A DNA stretch of 57,616 nucleotides from Niabella sp. (GCA_017744715.1 JAGIAT010000011.1:1-57616), one strand, 5' to 3'. Positions 17,695 through 26,696 are shown, counted from the stretch's first letter. A program made the numbers and translations. Notes: generated by a model from the sequence alone, not told the origin.

Positions 17695-20136
17695 ATGAAG
17701 AAATCCGTTCGTATTTTTTGGCGAATTTTTTTCATTTTATTCGGAGCGGGTATTTTAACCGTGTTATTAGCCAACTGGGGCGTATTTGGTAAAATGCCCT
17801 CACTGGCAGAACTGGAAAACCCGGCCATTACGCAGGCCTCCGAGGTACTTGCAGCAGATGGTACCCTGATGGGAAAATATTACCTGCCCAACGGCAACCG
17901 TTCGCTGGTAAAATACCGCGATATTTCTCCAAACGTGGTGAATGCCCTTATTGCAACAGAAGACAAACGCTTTTACGACCATGCCGGTATTGATCTGAAA
18001 GGAACATTGCGGGCGATATTTTTGCTGGGAAAAGAGGGCGGCGGCAGTACCATTACCCAACAGCTGGCATTAGCCTTATTTAATCAACGGGCCAGCAACA
18101 AAGCATTGCGGGTGATCCAAAAACTAAAAGAATGGATCATTTCCGTTAAACTGGAACGTAATTTCACCAAGGAAGAAATCGTTGCCCTATACCTTAATGC
18201 CGTTCCATTCAGCGATAACGTATACGGTATCCGCAACGCCGCACGCACCTGGTTTCAAAAAGAGCCGGACCGGTTGAGTGTGGATGAAGCAGCCCTGCTG
18301 GTGGGCATGATCAACGGACCGGGGATCTATAATCCGCGGCGAAACCCCAAATTAGCGATCGACCGCAGGAACCTGGTCATTGCCCGCATGGTAGAAAACG
18401 GAAACCTGTCCGCGGCAGAAGGCGAGCGGCTTTCCGCTACCCCGATGAAACTCAACTATAAAAAAATGGATGAGAACACCGGCTATGCACCCTACTTCCG
18501 GGACGTGCTACGCGATGAATTAAAAACGATCCTAAAAGACCCGGGACTAAAAAAACCGGATGGCTCTTCTTACAGTCTTTATGAAGACGGGTTAAAAATC
18601 TATACAACGATCAACCCCCAGATGCAGCAGTATGCAGAAGAAGCGGTGTATATGCAGGTTCCTAACCTGCAACGTGCACTGGTACGCCAGTCATTTATAA
18701 AAAGCGGCGCTGTATGGAAAGGGAGAGACAATATCCTGCTGCGGGCCATGAAGGAAAGCGACCGCTGGAGAAATATGGCAGACGACGGCTTCTCCGATAA
18801 AGAGATCAAGGCCAGTTTTTATAAAAAAGTGCCCATGCGCATTTTTGCATGGAACGCTACCAAGGGACGCGATACGGTAATGACGCCGTACGACTCCATC
18901 AAATACCACCGTACCATGGTACAATCTGCCTTTATGGTAATGGACCCGGTAACGGGAGAGGTAAAGGCCTGGGTAGGTGGTATTGACTTTAAAACGTACA
19001 AATACGATCACGTAAACCTGAGAACCAAACGCCAGGTGGGGTCTACCATTAAGCCCCTCCTGTATGCCGAAGCCATCGAAGAACAGAACATGACACCCGA
19101 ATCGACGGTAGAAGACGTACAACAGAATTTCGGCAATGGCCAGCTGGTACCGGCCACCGGAAGAACCTGTACCGGCCGCTCCATGACCATGGCCTCTGCA
19201 CTGGCCTGGTCCCGCAACTGTGCAACGGCCTATATTATGAAGATTGTAGGTCCGGCCCAGTTCGTTAATTTTTTACAGCGCATCAATATTCCTACAAAAG
19301 TACCCGCCTTCCCTTCTATTGCATTGGGAGCCTGCGAGCTTTCGCTTTTTGAAATGCTTTGGGGCTACTCCATTTTCGGAGGCAGGGGCTTTTCTACCAA
19401 ACCTTATTTCATCAGCCGTATTGAAGACCGGAACGGTAACGTGATCAAACGTTTTGATTACAGTGTGAACCGTAAAGAAGCTATCAGCGAAGCCACTGCT
19501 TATACCATGAGCCGTATGATGCAGGGAATTGTAGACAAAGGTACCGCAGCAGGATTGCGCGCCCGCCTGGGTGCCGCAGAAATGGCAGGCAAAACCGGTA
19601 CTACCAATGACAACAGCGATGCCTGGTTTATGGGCTTTACCCCCCAGTTGCTGGGCGGTGTTTGGGTGGGCTGCGATGATCGTTTTATCCGCAACGAAGG
19701 CCGGGGCGGGTTTGGTGGTGAAGCCGCACGTCCCATCTGGGAAGCCTTCTTTAAAAAGGTATATGCCGACAAATCCTTAGGTATTAATAAAGATGAAAAA
19801 TTTGCCGAGCCGGCCACTATGGAAAATGAAATACTCAGTGCAGATCCGTCGCAGTATGTAACTTCCGAAAACCCGGAACCCACGGCTGAAGGAGCGGATG
19901 CCGGGTTGGGCTCGGAACAGGATTACATGCAAAACAACAATGAGTACATCGGACCGGAGTCCAAACCGGTTACCGATGAAAAAGGACCGGTTAAGGATAC
20001 TACGAAAAAGGAACCTTCCAAAGCCGTACAGGGAAAACCCATCGGCTCTTCTGACGAACCTAAAAAGAAAAAAGGATTCCTGGGCGGCCTCTTTAAGAAG
20101 AAAGACAAAAATAAACAGCAGGAACCAGAGAAATAA
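17695..20136 (+). CDS. Class A penicillin-binding protein (transglycosylase/transpeptidase)
   Basis: Bifunctional peptidoglycan synthase of PBP1A type, 813 residues, anchored by an N-terminal helix (about 8-27). The GT51 domain has catalytic Glu89 in EDKRFYDHAGID and GGSTITQQLA. The transpeptidase domain has the nucleophile Ser450 in GSTIK, Ser506 in SRN and Lys633 in KTGTT, the three standard motifs. The last ~100 residues are low-complexity, rich in Glu, Pro and Lys, ending in a strongly basic KKK-rich stretch; this tail is probably disordered and periplasmic. The composition is ordinary for the window. Confidence 0.93.
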   Translation: MKKSVRIFWRIFFILFGAGILTVLLANWGVFGKMPSLAELENPAITQASEVLAADGTLMGKYYLPNGNRSLVKYRDISPNVVNALIATEDKRFYDHAGIDLKGTLRAIFLLGKEGGGSTITQQLALALFNQRASNKALRVIQKLKEWIISVKLERNFTKEEIVALYLNAVPFSDNVYGIRNAARTWFQKEPDRLSVDEAALLVGMINGPGIYNPRRNPKLAIDRRNLVIARMVENGNLSAAEGERLSATPMKLNYKKMDENTGYAPYFRDVLRDELKTILKDPGLKKPDGSSYSLYEDGLKIYTTINPQMQQYAEEAVYMQVPNLQRALVRQSFIKSGAVWKGRDNILLRAMKESDRWRNMADDGFSDKEIKASFYKKVPMRIFAWNATKGRDTVMTPYDSIKYHRTMVQSAFMVMDPVTGEVKAWVGGIDFKTYKYDHVNLRTKRQVGSTIKPLLYAEAIEEQNMTPESTVEDVQQNFGNGQLVPATGRTCTGRSMTMASALAWSRNCATAYIMKIVGPAQFVNFLQRINIPTKVPAFPSIALGACELSLFEMLWGYSIFGGRGFSTKPYFISRIEDRNGNVIKRFDYSVNRKEAISEATAYTMSRMMQGIVDKGTAAGLRARLGAAEMAGKTGTTNDNSDAWFMGFTPQLLGGVWVGCDDRFIRNEGRGGFGGEAARPIWEAFFKKVYADKSLGINKDEKFAEPATMENEILSADPSQYVTSENPEPTAEGADAGLGSEQDYMQNNNEYIGPESKPVTDEKGPVKDTTKKEPSKAVQGKPIGSSDEPKKKKGFLGGLFKKKDKNKQQEPEK

Positions 20137-20139
20137 GCT

Positions 20140-20230
20140 TTACCGCTTAGCCATCAGCTTTCAGCATTTAGCTGATGATGAAAGGCGGAGTGCTGAACGA
20201 TGAACGCTGCAGGCAGACGGCTAACAGCCG
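20140..20230 (+). repeat. Partial heptamer repeat behind the pbp stop (R3)
   Basis: After the stop, a short run of CATCAGCTTTCAGCATTTAG-like words resembles the TCAG modules of the other repeats but lacks the full core. Low complexity; assignment to the family is tentative. Confidence 0.35.
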
Positions 20231-20256
20231 GTAGCTGTCTGACGCGCGAACTATCG

Positions 20257-20264
20257 TATATTTG
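20257..20264 (+). promoter_or_regulatory. -7 element for the alpha-oxoamine synthase gene
   Basis: TATATTTG followed by CGC, 32 bases before the chosen ATG. It supports the start at 20296 over a longer in-frame start that would lie upstream of this promoter. Confidence 0.5.
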
Positions 20265-20295
20265 CGCATTATTTTATTTAAAATCGAATCATTAT

Positions 20296-21555
20296 ATGGC
20301 AGACATTTTTGAGCGGCTATTAAAAAATTACGGGCCCATTGGTCAACACAGGGAAAGAGCCCACGGTTATTTTGCGTTTCCCAAGCTGGAAGGTGAAATT
20401 GGCAGTGTTATGAAATTCCGGGGTAACGATGTAATCGTTTGGAGCCTGAATAACTACCTGGGGCTGGCCAATCATCCGGAGATAAGAAAGGCTGATGCCG
20501 AAGGGGCCGCTCAATTTGGACTTGCATTACCCATGGGCGCCCGTATGATGAGCGGTAACTCTAACCTGCACGAACAGCTGGAAGCAGAACTGGCCGCTTT
20601 CGTAAGTAAAGAAGACGCCGTTTTACTGAACTTTGGCTACCAGGGTATGGTAAGTATTATTGATGTACTGTGCAGCCGTCATGATGTGATTGTTTACGAT
20701 GCAGAAAGCCATGCCTGCATCATTGACGGATTAAGACTGCATCCGGGCCATCGCTTTGTATTTAAACACAACAATATTGAAGACTTTGAAAAGCAGATGG
20801 ACCGTGCCACAGCACTGGTTGAAAAACAAAAAGCCGGCGGTATCCTGGTGATCACCGAAGGCGTTTTTGGTATGGCCGGAGACCAGGGCAAACTAAAAGA
20901 AATTACCGCATTAAAAGGCAAATATGATTTTCGCCTGCTGGTAGATGATGCGCACGGGTTTGGTACATTGGGTAAAACCGGCGCGGGCGCCGGCGAAGAG
21001 CAGGGCGTACAGGACCAGATCGATATCTACTTTTCCACGTTTGCAAAATCAATGGCATCCATCGGTGCCTTTGTTGCCGGCGACCGTAAGATCATTGATT
21101 ATATCCGTTATAATATCCGCAGCCAGATCTTTGCCAAGAGCCTGCCTATGCCGCTGGTTGTGGGCAACCTGAAGCGACTGGAATTGTTACGTACCCGCCC
21201 TGAACTGAAAGCCAAGCTCTGGGAAAATGCGTTGAAGCTGCAAAACGGTTTAAAAGAACGCGGCTTTGATATTGGTACCACAGACTCCGTAGTAACGCCT
21301 ATTTATATGAAAGGCGGTGTGGAAGAGGCCACAGCGATGGTAATGGATCTCCGGGAACACTACCGCATTTTCTGTTCTATTGTCGTATATCCTGTAATTC
21401 CCAAAGGGCATATCATTTACCGCCTGATTCCTACAGCCAGCCATACCGATGCAGATATTGAAGCTACGCTGGAAGCATTTTCCGCAGTAAAAGAAAAACT
21501 GGATATCGGCGCGTACAAAACAAACGCCATTCCGGATATGGCAGAACGTTCCTAA
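20296..21555 (+). CDS. PLP-dependent alpha-oxoamine synthase (serine palmitoyltransferase / cysteate acyltransferase-like)
   Basis: Condenses an acyl-CoA or acyl-ACP with an amino acid, losing CO2. 419 residues from the ATG giving MADIFERLL. Seen: WSLNNYLGLANHPEI, the substrate region GARMMSGNSNLHEQLE, LLVDDAHGFGTLG (PLP-binding Asp-x-x-His) and TFAKSMASIGAF with the Schiff-base Lys. The family includes 8-amino-7-oxononanoate synthase, glycine C-acetyltransferase, serine palmitoyltransferase and the cysteate-fatty acyltransferase that makes capnine sulfonolipids in Bacteroidota. No biotin or threonine catabolism genes lie nearby; a sphingolipid or sulfonolipid role is my preferred reading. 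Confidence 0.82.
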   Translation: MADIFERLLKNYGPIGQHRERAHGYFAFPKLEGEIGSVMKFRGNDVIVWSLNNYLGLANHPEIRKADAEGAAQFGLALPMGARMMSGNSNLHEQLEAELAAFVSKEDAVLLNFGYQGMVSIIDVLCSRHDVIVYDAESHACIIDGLRLHPGHRFVFKHNNIEDFEKQMDRATALVEKQKAGGILVITEGVFGMAGDQGKLKEITALKGKYDFRLLVDDAHGFGTLGKTGAGAGEEQGVQDQIDIYFSTFAKSMASIGAFVAGDRKIIDYIRYNIRSQIFAKSLPMPLVVGNLKRLELLRTRPELKAKLWENALKLQNGLKERGFDIGTTDSVVTPIYMKGGVEEATAMVMDLREHYRIFCSIVVYPVIPKGHIIYRLIPTASHTDADIEATLEAFSAVKEKLDIGAYKTNAIPDMAERS

Positions 21556-21574
21556 ACAGGGCAATTATAAAATC

Positions 21575-21620
21575 ATAAAAAAAAGAGCGGTATTCTCAAA
21601 GAAGGTACCGCTCTTTTTTT
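21575..21620 (+). terminator. Intrinsic terminator behind the alpha-oxoamine synthase
   Basis: AGAGCGGTA pairs perfectly with TACCGCTCT around a 13-base loop, followed by seven or more T. A-rich flanks on the other side mean it could also act on the opposite strand. Confidence 0.85.
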
Positions 21621-21641
21621 GTCGGTGTTGCTGCAATACGC

Positions 21642-21673
21642 AAAAAAAGGGCTGCCTTTGCAGACAGCCCTTT
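21642..21673 (-). terminator. Intrinsic terminator of the GGGCTG family (copy A)
   Basis: AAAGGGCTG pairs with CAGCCCTTT; on the minus strand it is followed by a T-run, 29 bases behind the stop of the secreted protein gene at 21702. Shares GGGCTG...CAGACAGCCC with copies near 26980, 28855, 31015 and 31260. Confidence 0.8.
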
Positions 21674-21701
21674 CCGTTTTTTTACAACGATTATTTACTG
21701 G

Positions 21702-22100
21702 TTATTTTTTTACTTCGTCGATCACAACAACTTCAACCGTCTTTGAAGATTTGCTAAAGTTATATACTTTAACAGTGTTGTTCTTTACATCGCTTACTTC
21801 AAAAGTCAGCTTCACATCAGCCGGCAACTGGCTATCGAACCGGTAGTTGCGTACGATCTTGGCACCAGAAACGGTTTCATTATATAACAGTTCACCGGTT
21901 TCGTCTTTGATCGCAACAGCGTAGGTACCTTTGTTCAGGTTATTTAAACGCAGTTGATAGATCGGCGACTCCATCGCAGCACTGTTGATGTATTTCAATT
22001 CTACAGGTGCTTCAACATTGTCGTTGGCAATAACATTGCCTGCAGAAATAGTAGTGGCCAAAGCGGCAGCTAAAACGATTGATAATACTTTAAATTTCAT
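21702..22100 (-). CDS. Small secreted protein, unknown function
   Basis: 132 residues with a clear signal peptide (MKFKVLSIVLAAALATTISA). The mature part looks like one beta-sandwich domain (YQLRLNNLNKGTYAVAIKDE, then FEVSDVKNNTVKVYNF), reminiscent of secreted beta-sandwich proteins common in Bacteroidota, but I do not recognise a named family. It has no membrane anchor and no C-terminal sorting motif that I can see. A small gene with a Shine-Dalgarno site lies directly upstream (22149-22244). Confidence 0.7.
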   Translation of the reverse strand: MKFKVLSIVLAAALATTISAGNVIANDNVEAPVELKYINSAAMESPIYQLRLNNLNKGTYAVAIKDETGELLYNETVSGAKIVRNYRFDSQLPADVKLTFEVSDVKNNTVKVYNFSKSSKTVEVVVIDEVKK

Positions 22101-22148
22101 GGTAATTGTTTTATGGTTTTTTAATTAAGGTTCTGTTTATACATGCAT

Positions 22149-22244
22149 CTATTTAATGTAGATGTTCTTTGTGGTAATGGTATTGGAAAACAAGAGTCCC
22201 AATTGATAGGCTGCATTTGCAGCTTTTGCTAATAAAGTTTTCAT
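22149..22244 (-). CDS. Possible 31-residue peptide with a Shine-Dalgarno site
   Basis: The product begins MKTLLAKAANAAYQLGLL and ends TTKNIYIK. An AAGGAGA site ends 7 bases before the ATG, which is rare in this window and argues for real translation. The peptide has a basic N-terminus and amphipathic/hydrophobic centre. It lies 48 bases ahead of the secreted protein gene and could be a leader peptide, a small membrane peptide or chance. No homologue is recognised. Confidence 0.45.
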   Translation of the reverse strand: MKTLLAKAANAAYQLGLLFSNTITTKNIYIK

Positions 22245-22389
22245 GTTATGTCTCCTTTTGTTTATTCTTTACAATAATTTCTTCAATGGTCAATATCGCC
22301 GGGCGGCAAACAAAAACGAGACAAGCGAATCCTGGTTGTTGAGCTCAATGTGTAGTGCGTTGTAATGCACTTTTTTTAAATTGATAACA

Positions 22390-22397
22390 CAAAGCTA
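22390..22397 (-). promoter_or_regulatory. -7 element upstream of the small peptide and secreted protein
   Basis: TAGCTTTG on the minus strand, giving a predicted leader of about 140 bases before the small ORF. The -33 element is unclear. Confidence 0.4.
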
Positions 22398-22786
22398 CGG
22401 CCTGCAAAACGCTGAATAAAACCAATATTTGGCCGTTTACAGGGTGGTTAGCCATATCAAATTATTAATAACAAATTAAAAGTCAATATATTACAAAAAC
22501 AGCTGCCATGATATCCAACCTGAAATAAAAGGAGGAAAACTACGGTTGCCAACCCGCAAAAAGCGGCGTTTTCCTGCCGATACGGGCGCATTGCCAGCGT
22601 ACGCCACCATACAGAAAATTGACCGCAGCTTTATCAAAACCAGGCTGACACCGATTCAAAAAAATATGCTCCGACCACTGCCTGTACAACCGTGTTAGCT
22701 GCAAATCAACACCGCCCCACTCATAGATTGTTTTTTTATCATGCAACAGATTTCCCGTATCTTACGGCGCCGAAACGTATTCAGCC
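22398..22786. other. Intergenic gap before the M23 peptidase gene
   Basis: Nearly 390 bases with no credible gene and no repeat that I recognise; only short, compositionally unconvincing frames are present. Confidence 0.5.
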
Positions 22787-23614
22787 ATGCTCAAACATAA
22801 AACCTCCGTGTTGTTTGTTAATAATTCCGGTAAGGAAAAGAAAGCAATCCAGGTTCCCACGGCCTTGTTGTTATCATGGCGAAAATATTTAACAGGCGGC
22901 ATCATTCTTATCCTTCTTTTATGTGCATCGCTTTGCTTTTTTATCTTTAAGAAAACAAGCAACTTTTATACGCTTGCTTATAAAAACCGGCTGGAGCATG
23001 CAAACCGTATAAAGGAGGAGATGAATGTAGATAAGGTAAAGGCCACATTTAAGTCGATCGATCAGCGCATGCAACAGATCAACCAGCTGCTTACAGAAAG
23101 AGGGTTGTCGAAACTGGTGCTGAAAAATGCGGGAGGCCCGGAAACACCGGATCTCACCGACATCGACGAGGCTGCCTCTTTTTATGATACGGAACTGGTA
23201 AAGGCCGAAAACGTGCTTCGCCATACGCCTATTGGGAGGCCTCATTTTGGTGAACAAACCTCCGGATTCGGACACCGGTACAATCCGTTTGGGAGCGGTT
23301 CCGTAGAAAGCCACAGCGGCCTCGATTTCAGAGGAGAGATCGGGGAAACCGTAAAGACAACTGCTGATGGCACGGTAGTATTTGCCGGGGTAAAAGGCGG
23401 ATACGGGAACTGCGTAATGGTTCAGCATCAAAACGGCTTCCAGACATTATACGGACATTTATCCAAAATCAATGTAAAAGAACGTCAACAGATCCGCTCC
23501 GGCGACAAGGTTGGAGAAGTAGGCAGCACGGGCAGAAGTACCGGTCCGCATTTGCATTACGAAGTGCTGATAAACGGAGTACGAACTGATCCTTCCCGCT
23601 ACACAAAACAGTAA
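22787..23614 (+). CDS. Membrane-anchored M23 peptidoglycan endopeptidase
   Basis: 275 residues: cytoplasmic N-terminus, one membrane helix (about 36-54), a short coiled-coil-like stretch (about 68-105), then a LytM/M23 domain. Zinc and catalytic residues: His176 and Asp180 in SHSGLDF, then His255 and His257 in GPHLHYEV. It would cut peptide cross-links in the periplasm. The bactofilin gene follows after 4 bases; in several bacteria a bactofilin scaffold positions such an M23 enzyme to shape the cell wall, so the two probably act together. Confidence 0.9.
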   Translation: MLKHKTSVLFVNNSGKEKKAIQVPTALLLSWRKYLTGGIILILLLCASLCFFIFKKTSNFYTLAYKNRLEHANRIKEEMNVDKVKATFKSIDQRMQQINQLLTERGLSKLVLKNAGGPETPDLTDIDEAASFYDTELVKAENVLRHTPIGRPHFGEQTSGFGHRYNPFGSGSVESHSGLDFRGEIGETVKTTADGTVVFAGVKGGYGNCVMVQHQNGFQTLYGHLSKINVKERQQIRSGDKVGEVGSTGRSTGPHLHYEVLINGVRTDPSRYTKQ

Positions 23615-23618
23615 CGCT

Positions 23619-24035
23619 ATGTTTCAAAAGAATACATCCAGGGAGAAAAAAACGAATTTAGACAACATCGCCATTAATACGGTGATTGATGAAGGCATGT
23701 TGATCAAAGGCGATATATCGGGCGAAGGCGCCATCCGCATCGACGGAAAAATAGAAGGGAATATCGATCTGAAAGAAGGTATTATCCTTGGAGAAAAATC
23801 GGAGATCCGGGGTGCCGTTAAAAGCAGCATCGTTGTTGTACACGGAAAGCTATACGGCAATATACAATGCCGGTACCTGTATATAAAAAGTACCGGCCTG
23901 ATCGACGGCGATATTGAAGTTGAAGCGTTTGAAGTAGAGCTGGGCGGTCAATATAACGGTACGCTTAAAATGACCAGCACTGCACCTGTCATAAACAGTG
24001 TTTCAAAATCTAAAAAAGCAGAAGCCGTAGCCTGA
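23619..24035 (+). CDS. Bactofilin (polymer-forming cytoskeletal protein)
   Basis: 138 residues with the right-handed beta-helix repeat of bactofilins: MLIKGDISGEGAIRIDGKIE, NIDLKEGIILGEKSEIRG, VHGKLYGNIQCR and DGDIEVEAFEVELGGQY. Polar, probably disordered ends flank the core. It polymerises on the cytoplasmic side of the membrane. The 4-base spacing from the M23 gene implies co-translation. Confidence 0.92.
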   Translation: MFQKNTSREKKTNLDNIAINTVIDEGMLIKGDISGEGAIRIDGKIEGNIDLKEGIILGEKSEIRGAVKSSIVVVHGKLYGNIQCRYLYIKSTGLIDGDIEVEAFEVELGGQYNGTLKMTSTAPVINSVSKSKKAEAVA

Positions 24036-24190
24036 TACCCGGTAACTGTTTCCGGCAACACGGGCCCGGCTGCAATAGATGCAGGCATTGCATGGAATCA
24101 TTCATTTTCCTACAAAATAAAAAACAGTTTCAACAGGGGTCCACTACCCAATCATCCTAATTTTATCATTTACGTTTATAAAACAACTTT

Positions 24191-25420
24191 ATGCAACACA
24201 AAACCCGGATTCTTTTTTCGGCGTCCTTTATTATGGTTTGCGCGGCCGCATCCGCAACAAATAATCCGCTTTTTTTGAATCATTCTGCTGCAGATACCTT
24301 ACCGGCTGTAGAAAAGAAAGCTCCCAACAGCGATTACCGGCCTGCATTTGGCGGGCAAACCCGGGTAAAGGGTGTAAAAACGATCGCCGGCTATAAGGCT
24401 GAAAAAATTGCAGAGAAGGTTGGTGCGCCCTTTGCTATTGTAGCTATGCCCGACGGGCGGCTGATGGTTACGGTAAAATCGGGCCATATGGAAATACGCA
24501 ACCAAAGTGGTGCGCTGGTAAAAACGATCACCGGTTTTCCGGCCGTTGACCTGGTGGGACAGGGCGGATTACTGGATGTGGCATTTGATCCCAATTACAG
24601 TCGCAATAAAATGATTTACTGGACCTACTCTGAAAAACAGGGAAAAGGCAACTTAACGGCTGTAGCCAAAGGTACCCTGAATGAGGCTGCAGGAAGAGTT
24701 GAACAGGTATCCGTAATCTTCCGCGCCACGCCGGCATTAAACAGTAACCTGCATTTTGGCTCACGGCTTGTTTTTGATGCTTCGGGAAATCTTTTGGTAT
24801 CCGTGGGCGAACGATCGATTTTAGAAGGCCGGGCACAGGCACAGCAATTACAATCCGGCCTTGGAAAAATTTTCAGGATCACCACCAGCGGCAAGCCCGC
24901 TAAAGGCAATCCCTTCCTGAATAAGGCCGGAGCTATGCCTGAAATTTATAGCTATGGGCACCGCAATCCCCAGGGACTGGATATGAACCCTGCCACAGGC
25001 GAGCCATGGGAAGCGGAGTTTGGCCCCCGGGGTGGTGATGAAATCAATATTATCCGTGCCGGAAGAAACTATGGCTGGCCGGTGATCACTTATGGTATCG
25101 AATACAGCGGTTCCAAAGTGGGTGCTGCCCTGCAGCAGCACAAGAGTATGGAGCAGCCCGTGTATTACTGGGATCCGGTGATTTCGCCCAGCGGTATCTG
25201 TTTTTACCGGGGCAATGCCATACCCGAATGGAAGAACAATTTGTTTGTAGCTTCCCTTAGCGGACAACATATTGACCGGCTGGTGATCAAAAACAATAAA
25301 GTGGTTGGAGAAGAACGATTGCTGGCCGACAAAGGCGAGCGCTTCCGGGATATTGCCTGTGTAAACGGCACACTTTATACCATTACCGATAAAGGAAATA
25401 TTTACAGGATCGGCAGGTAA
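24191..25420 (+). CDS. PQQ-dependent aldose-sugar dehydrogenase-like protein (periplasmic)
   Basis: 409 residues with a signal peptide (about 1-22) and the six-bladed propeller of soluble glucose/aldose-sugar dehydrogenase. Seen: GGLLDVAFDPNY, NLHFGSRLVFDASGNL, IYSYGHRNPQGLDM, PRGGDEINIIRAGRNYGWPV and YYWDPVISPSGICFY, the usual PQQ and calcium-binding blocks. It probably oxidises sugars in the periplasm, if PQQ is available. I see no PQQ synthesis genes in this window. Confidence 0.85.
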   Translation: MQHKTRILFSASFIMVCAAASATNNPLFLNHSAADTLPAVEKKAPNSDYRPAFGGQTRVKGVKTIAGYKAEKIAEKVGAPFAIVAMPDGRLMVTVKSGHMEIRNQSGALVKTITGFPAVDLVGQGGLLDVAFDPNYSRNKMIYWTYSEKQGKGNLTAVAKGTLNEAAGRVEQVSVIFRATPALNSNLHFGSRLVFDASGNLLVSVGERSILEGRAQAQQLQSGLGKIFRITTSGKPAKGNPFLNKAGAMPEIYSYGHRNPQGLDMNPATGEPWEAEFGPRGGDEINIIRAGRNYGWPVITYGIEYSGSKVGAALQQHKSMEQPVYYWDPVISPSGICFYRGNAIPEWKNNLFVASLSGQHIDRLVIKNNKVVGEERLLADKGERFRDIACVNGTLYTITDKGNIYRIGR

Positions 25421-25659
25421 CACGATCCGGGCGGATGGCCGGGTAAATTGGAAACGCACAAGAAGTTGCCGGGCAATACTCCGGCCCCTGCCGGGCTGCC
25501 TGCATCCGTTTGCACCATCTTACGATTGAAATTAGCGGCCCAGACACAAAGCTGCAATGCACCAAAAGGCCACAAAACGAATTTTTATGCCGCAAGCAAT
25601 AAAATAACCGCCATACCGGCGGCGGCAGATCATGTGTTCGACCAGATTTGCCCCCCTTC

Positions 25660-25691
25660 CTTGCCTCCCGTTGAAAAAAGCGCTACTTTCG
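25660..25691 (+). promoter_or_regulatory. Promoter-like site before the unknown gene at 25701
   Basis: CTTG, 20 bases, then TACTTTCG (one mismatch to the -7 consensus). The predicted transcript would start within a few bases of the ATG at 25701, making the mRNA almost leaderless. It argues for that start over an in-frame ATG upstream of the promoter. Confidence 0.45.
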
Positions 25692-25700
25692 CAACCCTTG

Positions 25701-26696
25701 ATGAAAGCAGAAGAAGTAATGAGCATACAAAAAGAAGCATCGCTTACAGGTAGCAACTGTATTGAAGTAGAATATTTTTTTGAAGAGGCCACCCATTTAA
25801 TGGACGCGCTGATCCAGAATAAATGCGAGTATGAACTGCTGGCATTGATACGCGAAGTGGCTTCCCGGCTTAAACTCCGGGTAATTATAGAAACGGCACC
25901 ACAGCTGGAAAAAGGCTTCAAACGGCGCTTTAGAGTGGCGCTGAAAAAGGAAACCAAAACCGCTGCCGCGGCTATTACCATGGCCACTGCAGCACTGGTA
26001 GCCGTAGTAACGGCGCCGCTGGCGGTTGCTTCCGGGGAGGCCGCCCGTAAGCTGATTGAACAACTGATGGAAGCTCTGGAATTTATGCCGGCCGATAATG
26101 AACGGTTACGGCTGCAAACAGAAAAACTGGCACTGCAGTTAACGGCCGGCTGCGCCAACCTGGATACCAGCAATGTCATAAAAAAACGGCGTTCGAATTT
26201 CTTTGAACTGCTGACCCGGTATCCCAAAATCAATGGGGTTTGTTTTACGGCACTGGAAGAACATCAGGCCACTGCTACACAGGAGCAACAGGTATCCCGG
26301 CCGCAATTTGGCGCCTATATTCTTACTACCAATGTGCTGGAGCCTGAAGAAATAGATGACGTTGATATTGAAATTATTTCGCCGGTACTGAAAAAGAGCA
26401 GCTATAAATGGACCGGCATGTACCAGGGCCGCCCCCGCTCCTTCAGTATGCAATCGAAGGAATTTAAAAAACTGGTACAATCCGGAAAAGTGCAGTTTAA
26501 AAACGGCACTTCAATTAATTGCCAGCTGACCATTCATAAAAAAATGAACAATGAGGGCACCGAGCGGATTACGGGTATTGACATTAACCGGGTGAATCAT
26601 TATTTTGAAAACGACAAACCGGTGGAAACAGTGGAAGGAAAAAAACAAAAAAAGCAGCCCGAACCGGAAATTACACAGCTGGCGTTATTTATGTAA
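25701..26696 (+). CDS. Protein of unknown function with central hydrophobic segment
   Basis: 331 residues, not recognised. Residues about 15-85 are helical and acidic/basic mixed (ECEYELLALIREVASRLK-like). About 90-125 is a hydrophobic, Ala/Val/Thr-rich stretch (AAAAITMATAALVAVVTAPL), possibly one or two membrane helices. The C-terminal half (about 215-315) is a beta-rich domain (QFGAYILTTNVLEPEEIDDV, then SYKWTGMYQGRPRSFSM) with a polar, lysine-rich tail ending in LALFM. The gene is flanked by non-coding DNA and is read alone. Layout recalls a sensor or effector with a membrane segment, but this is speculation. Confidence 0.7.
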   Translation: MKAEEVMSIQKEASLTGSNCIEVEYFFEEATHLMDALIQNKCEYELLALIREVASRLKLRVIIETAPQLEKGFKRRFRVALKKETKTAAAAITMATAALVAVVTAPLAVASGEAARKLIEQLMEALEFMPADNERLRLQTEKLALQLTAGCANLDTSNVIKKRRSNFFELLTRYPKINGVCFTALEEHQATATQEQQVSRPQFGAYILTTNVLEPEEIDDVDIEIISPVLKKSSYKWTGMYQGRPRSFSMQSKEFKKLVQSGKVQFKNGTSINCQLTIHKKMNNEGTERITGIDINRVNHYFENDKPVETVEGKKQKKQPEPEITQLALFM

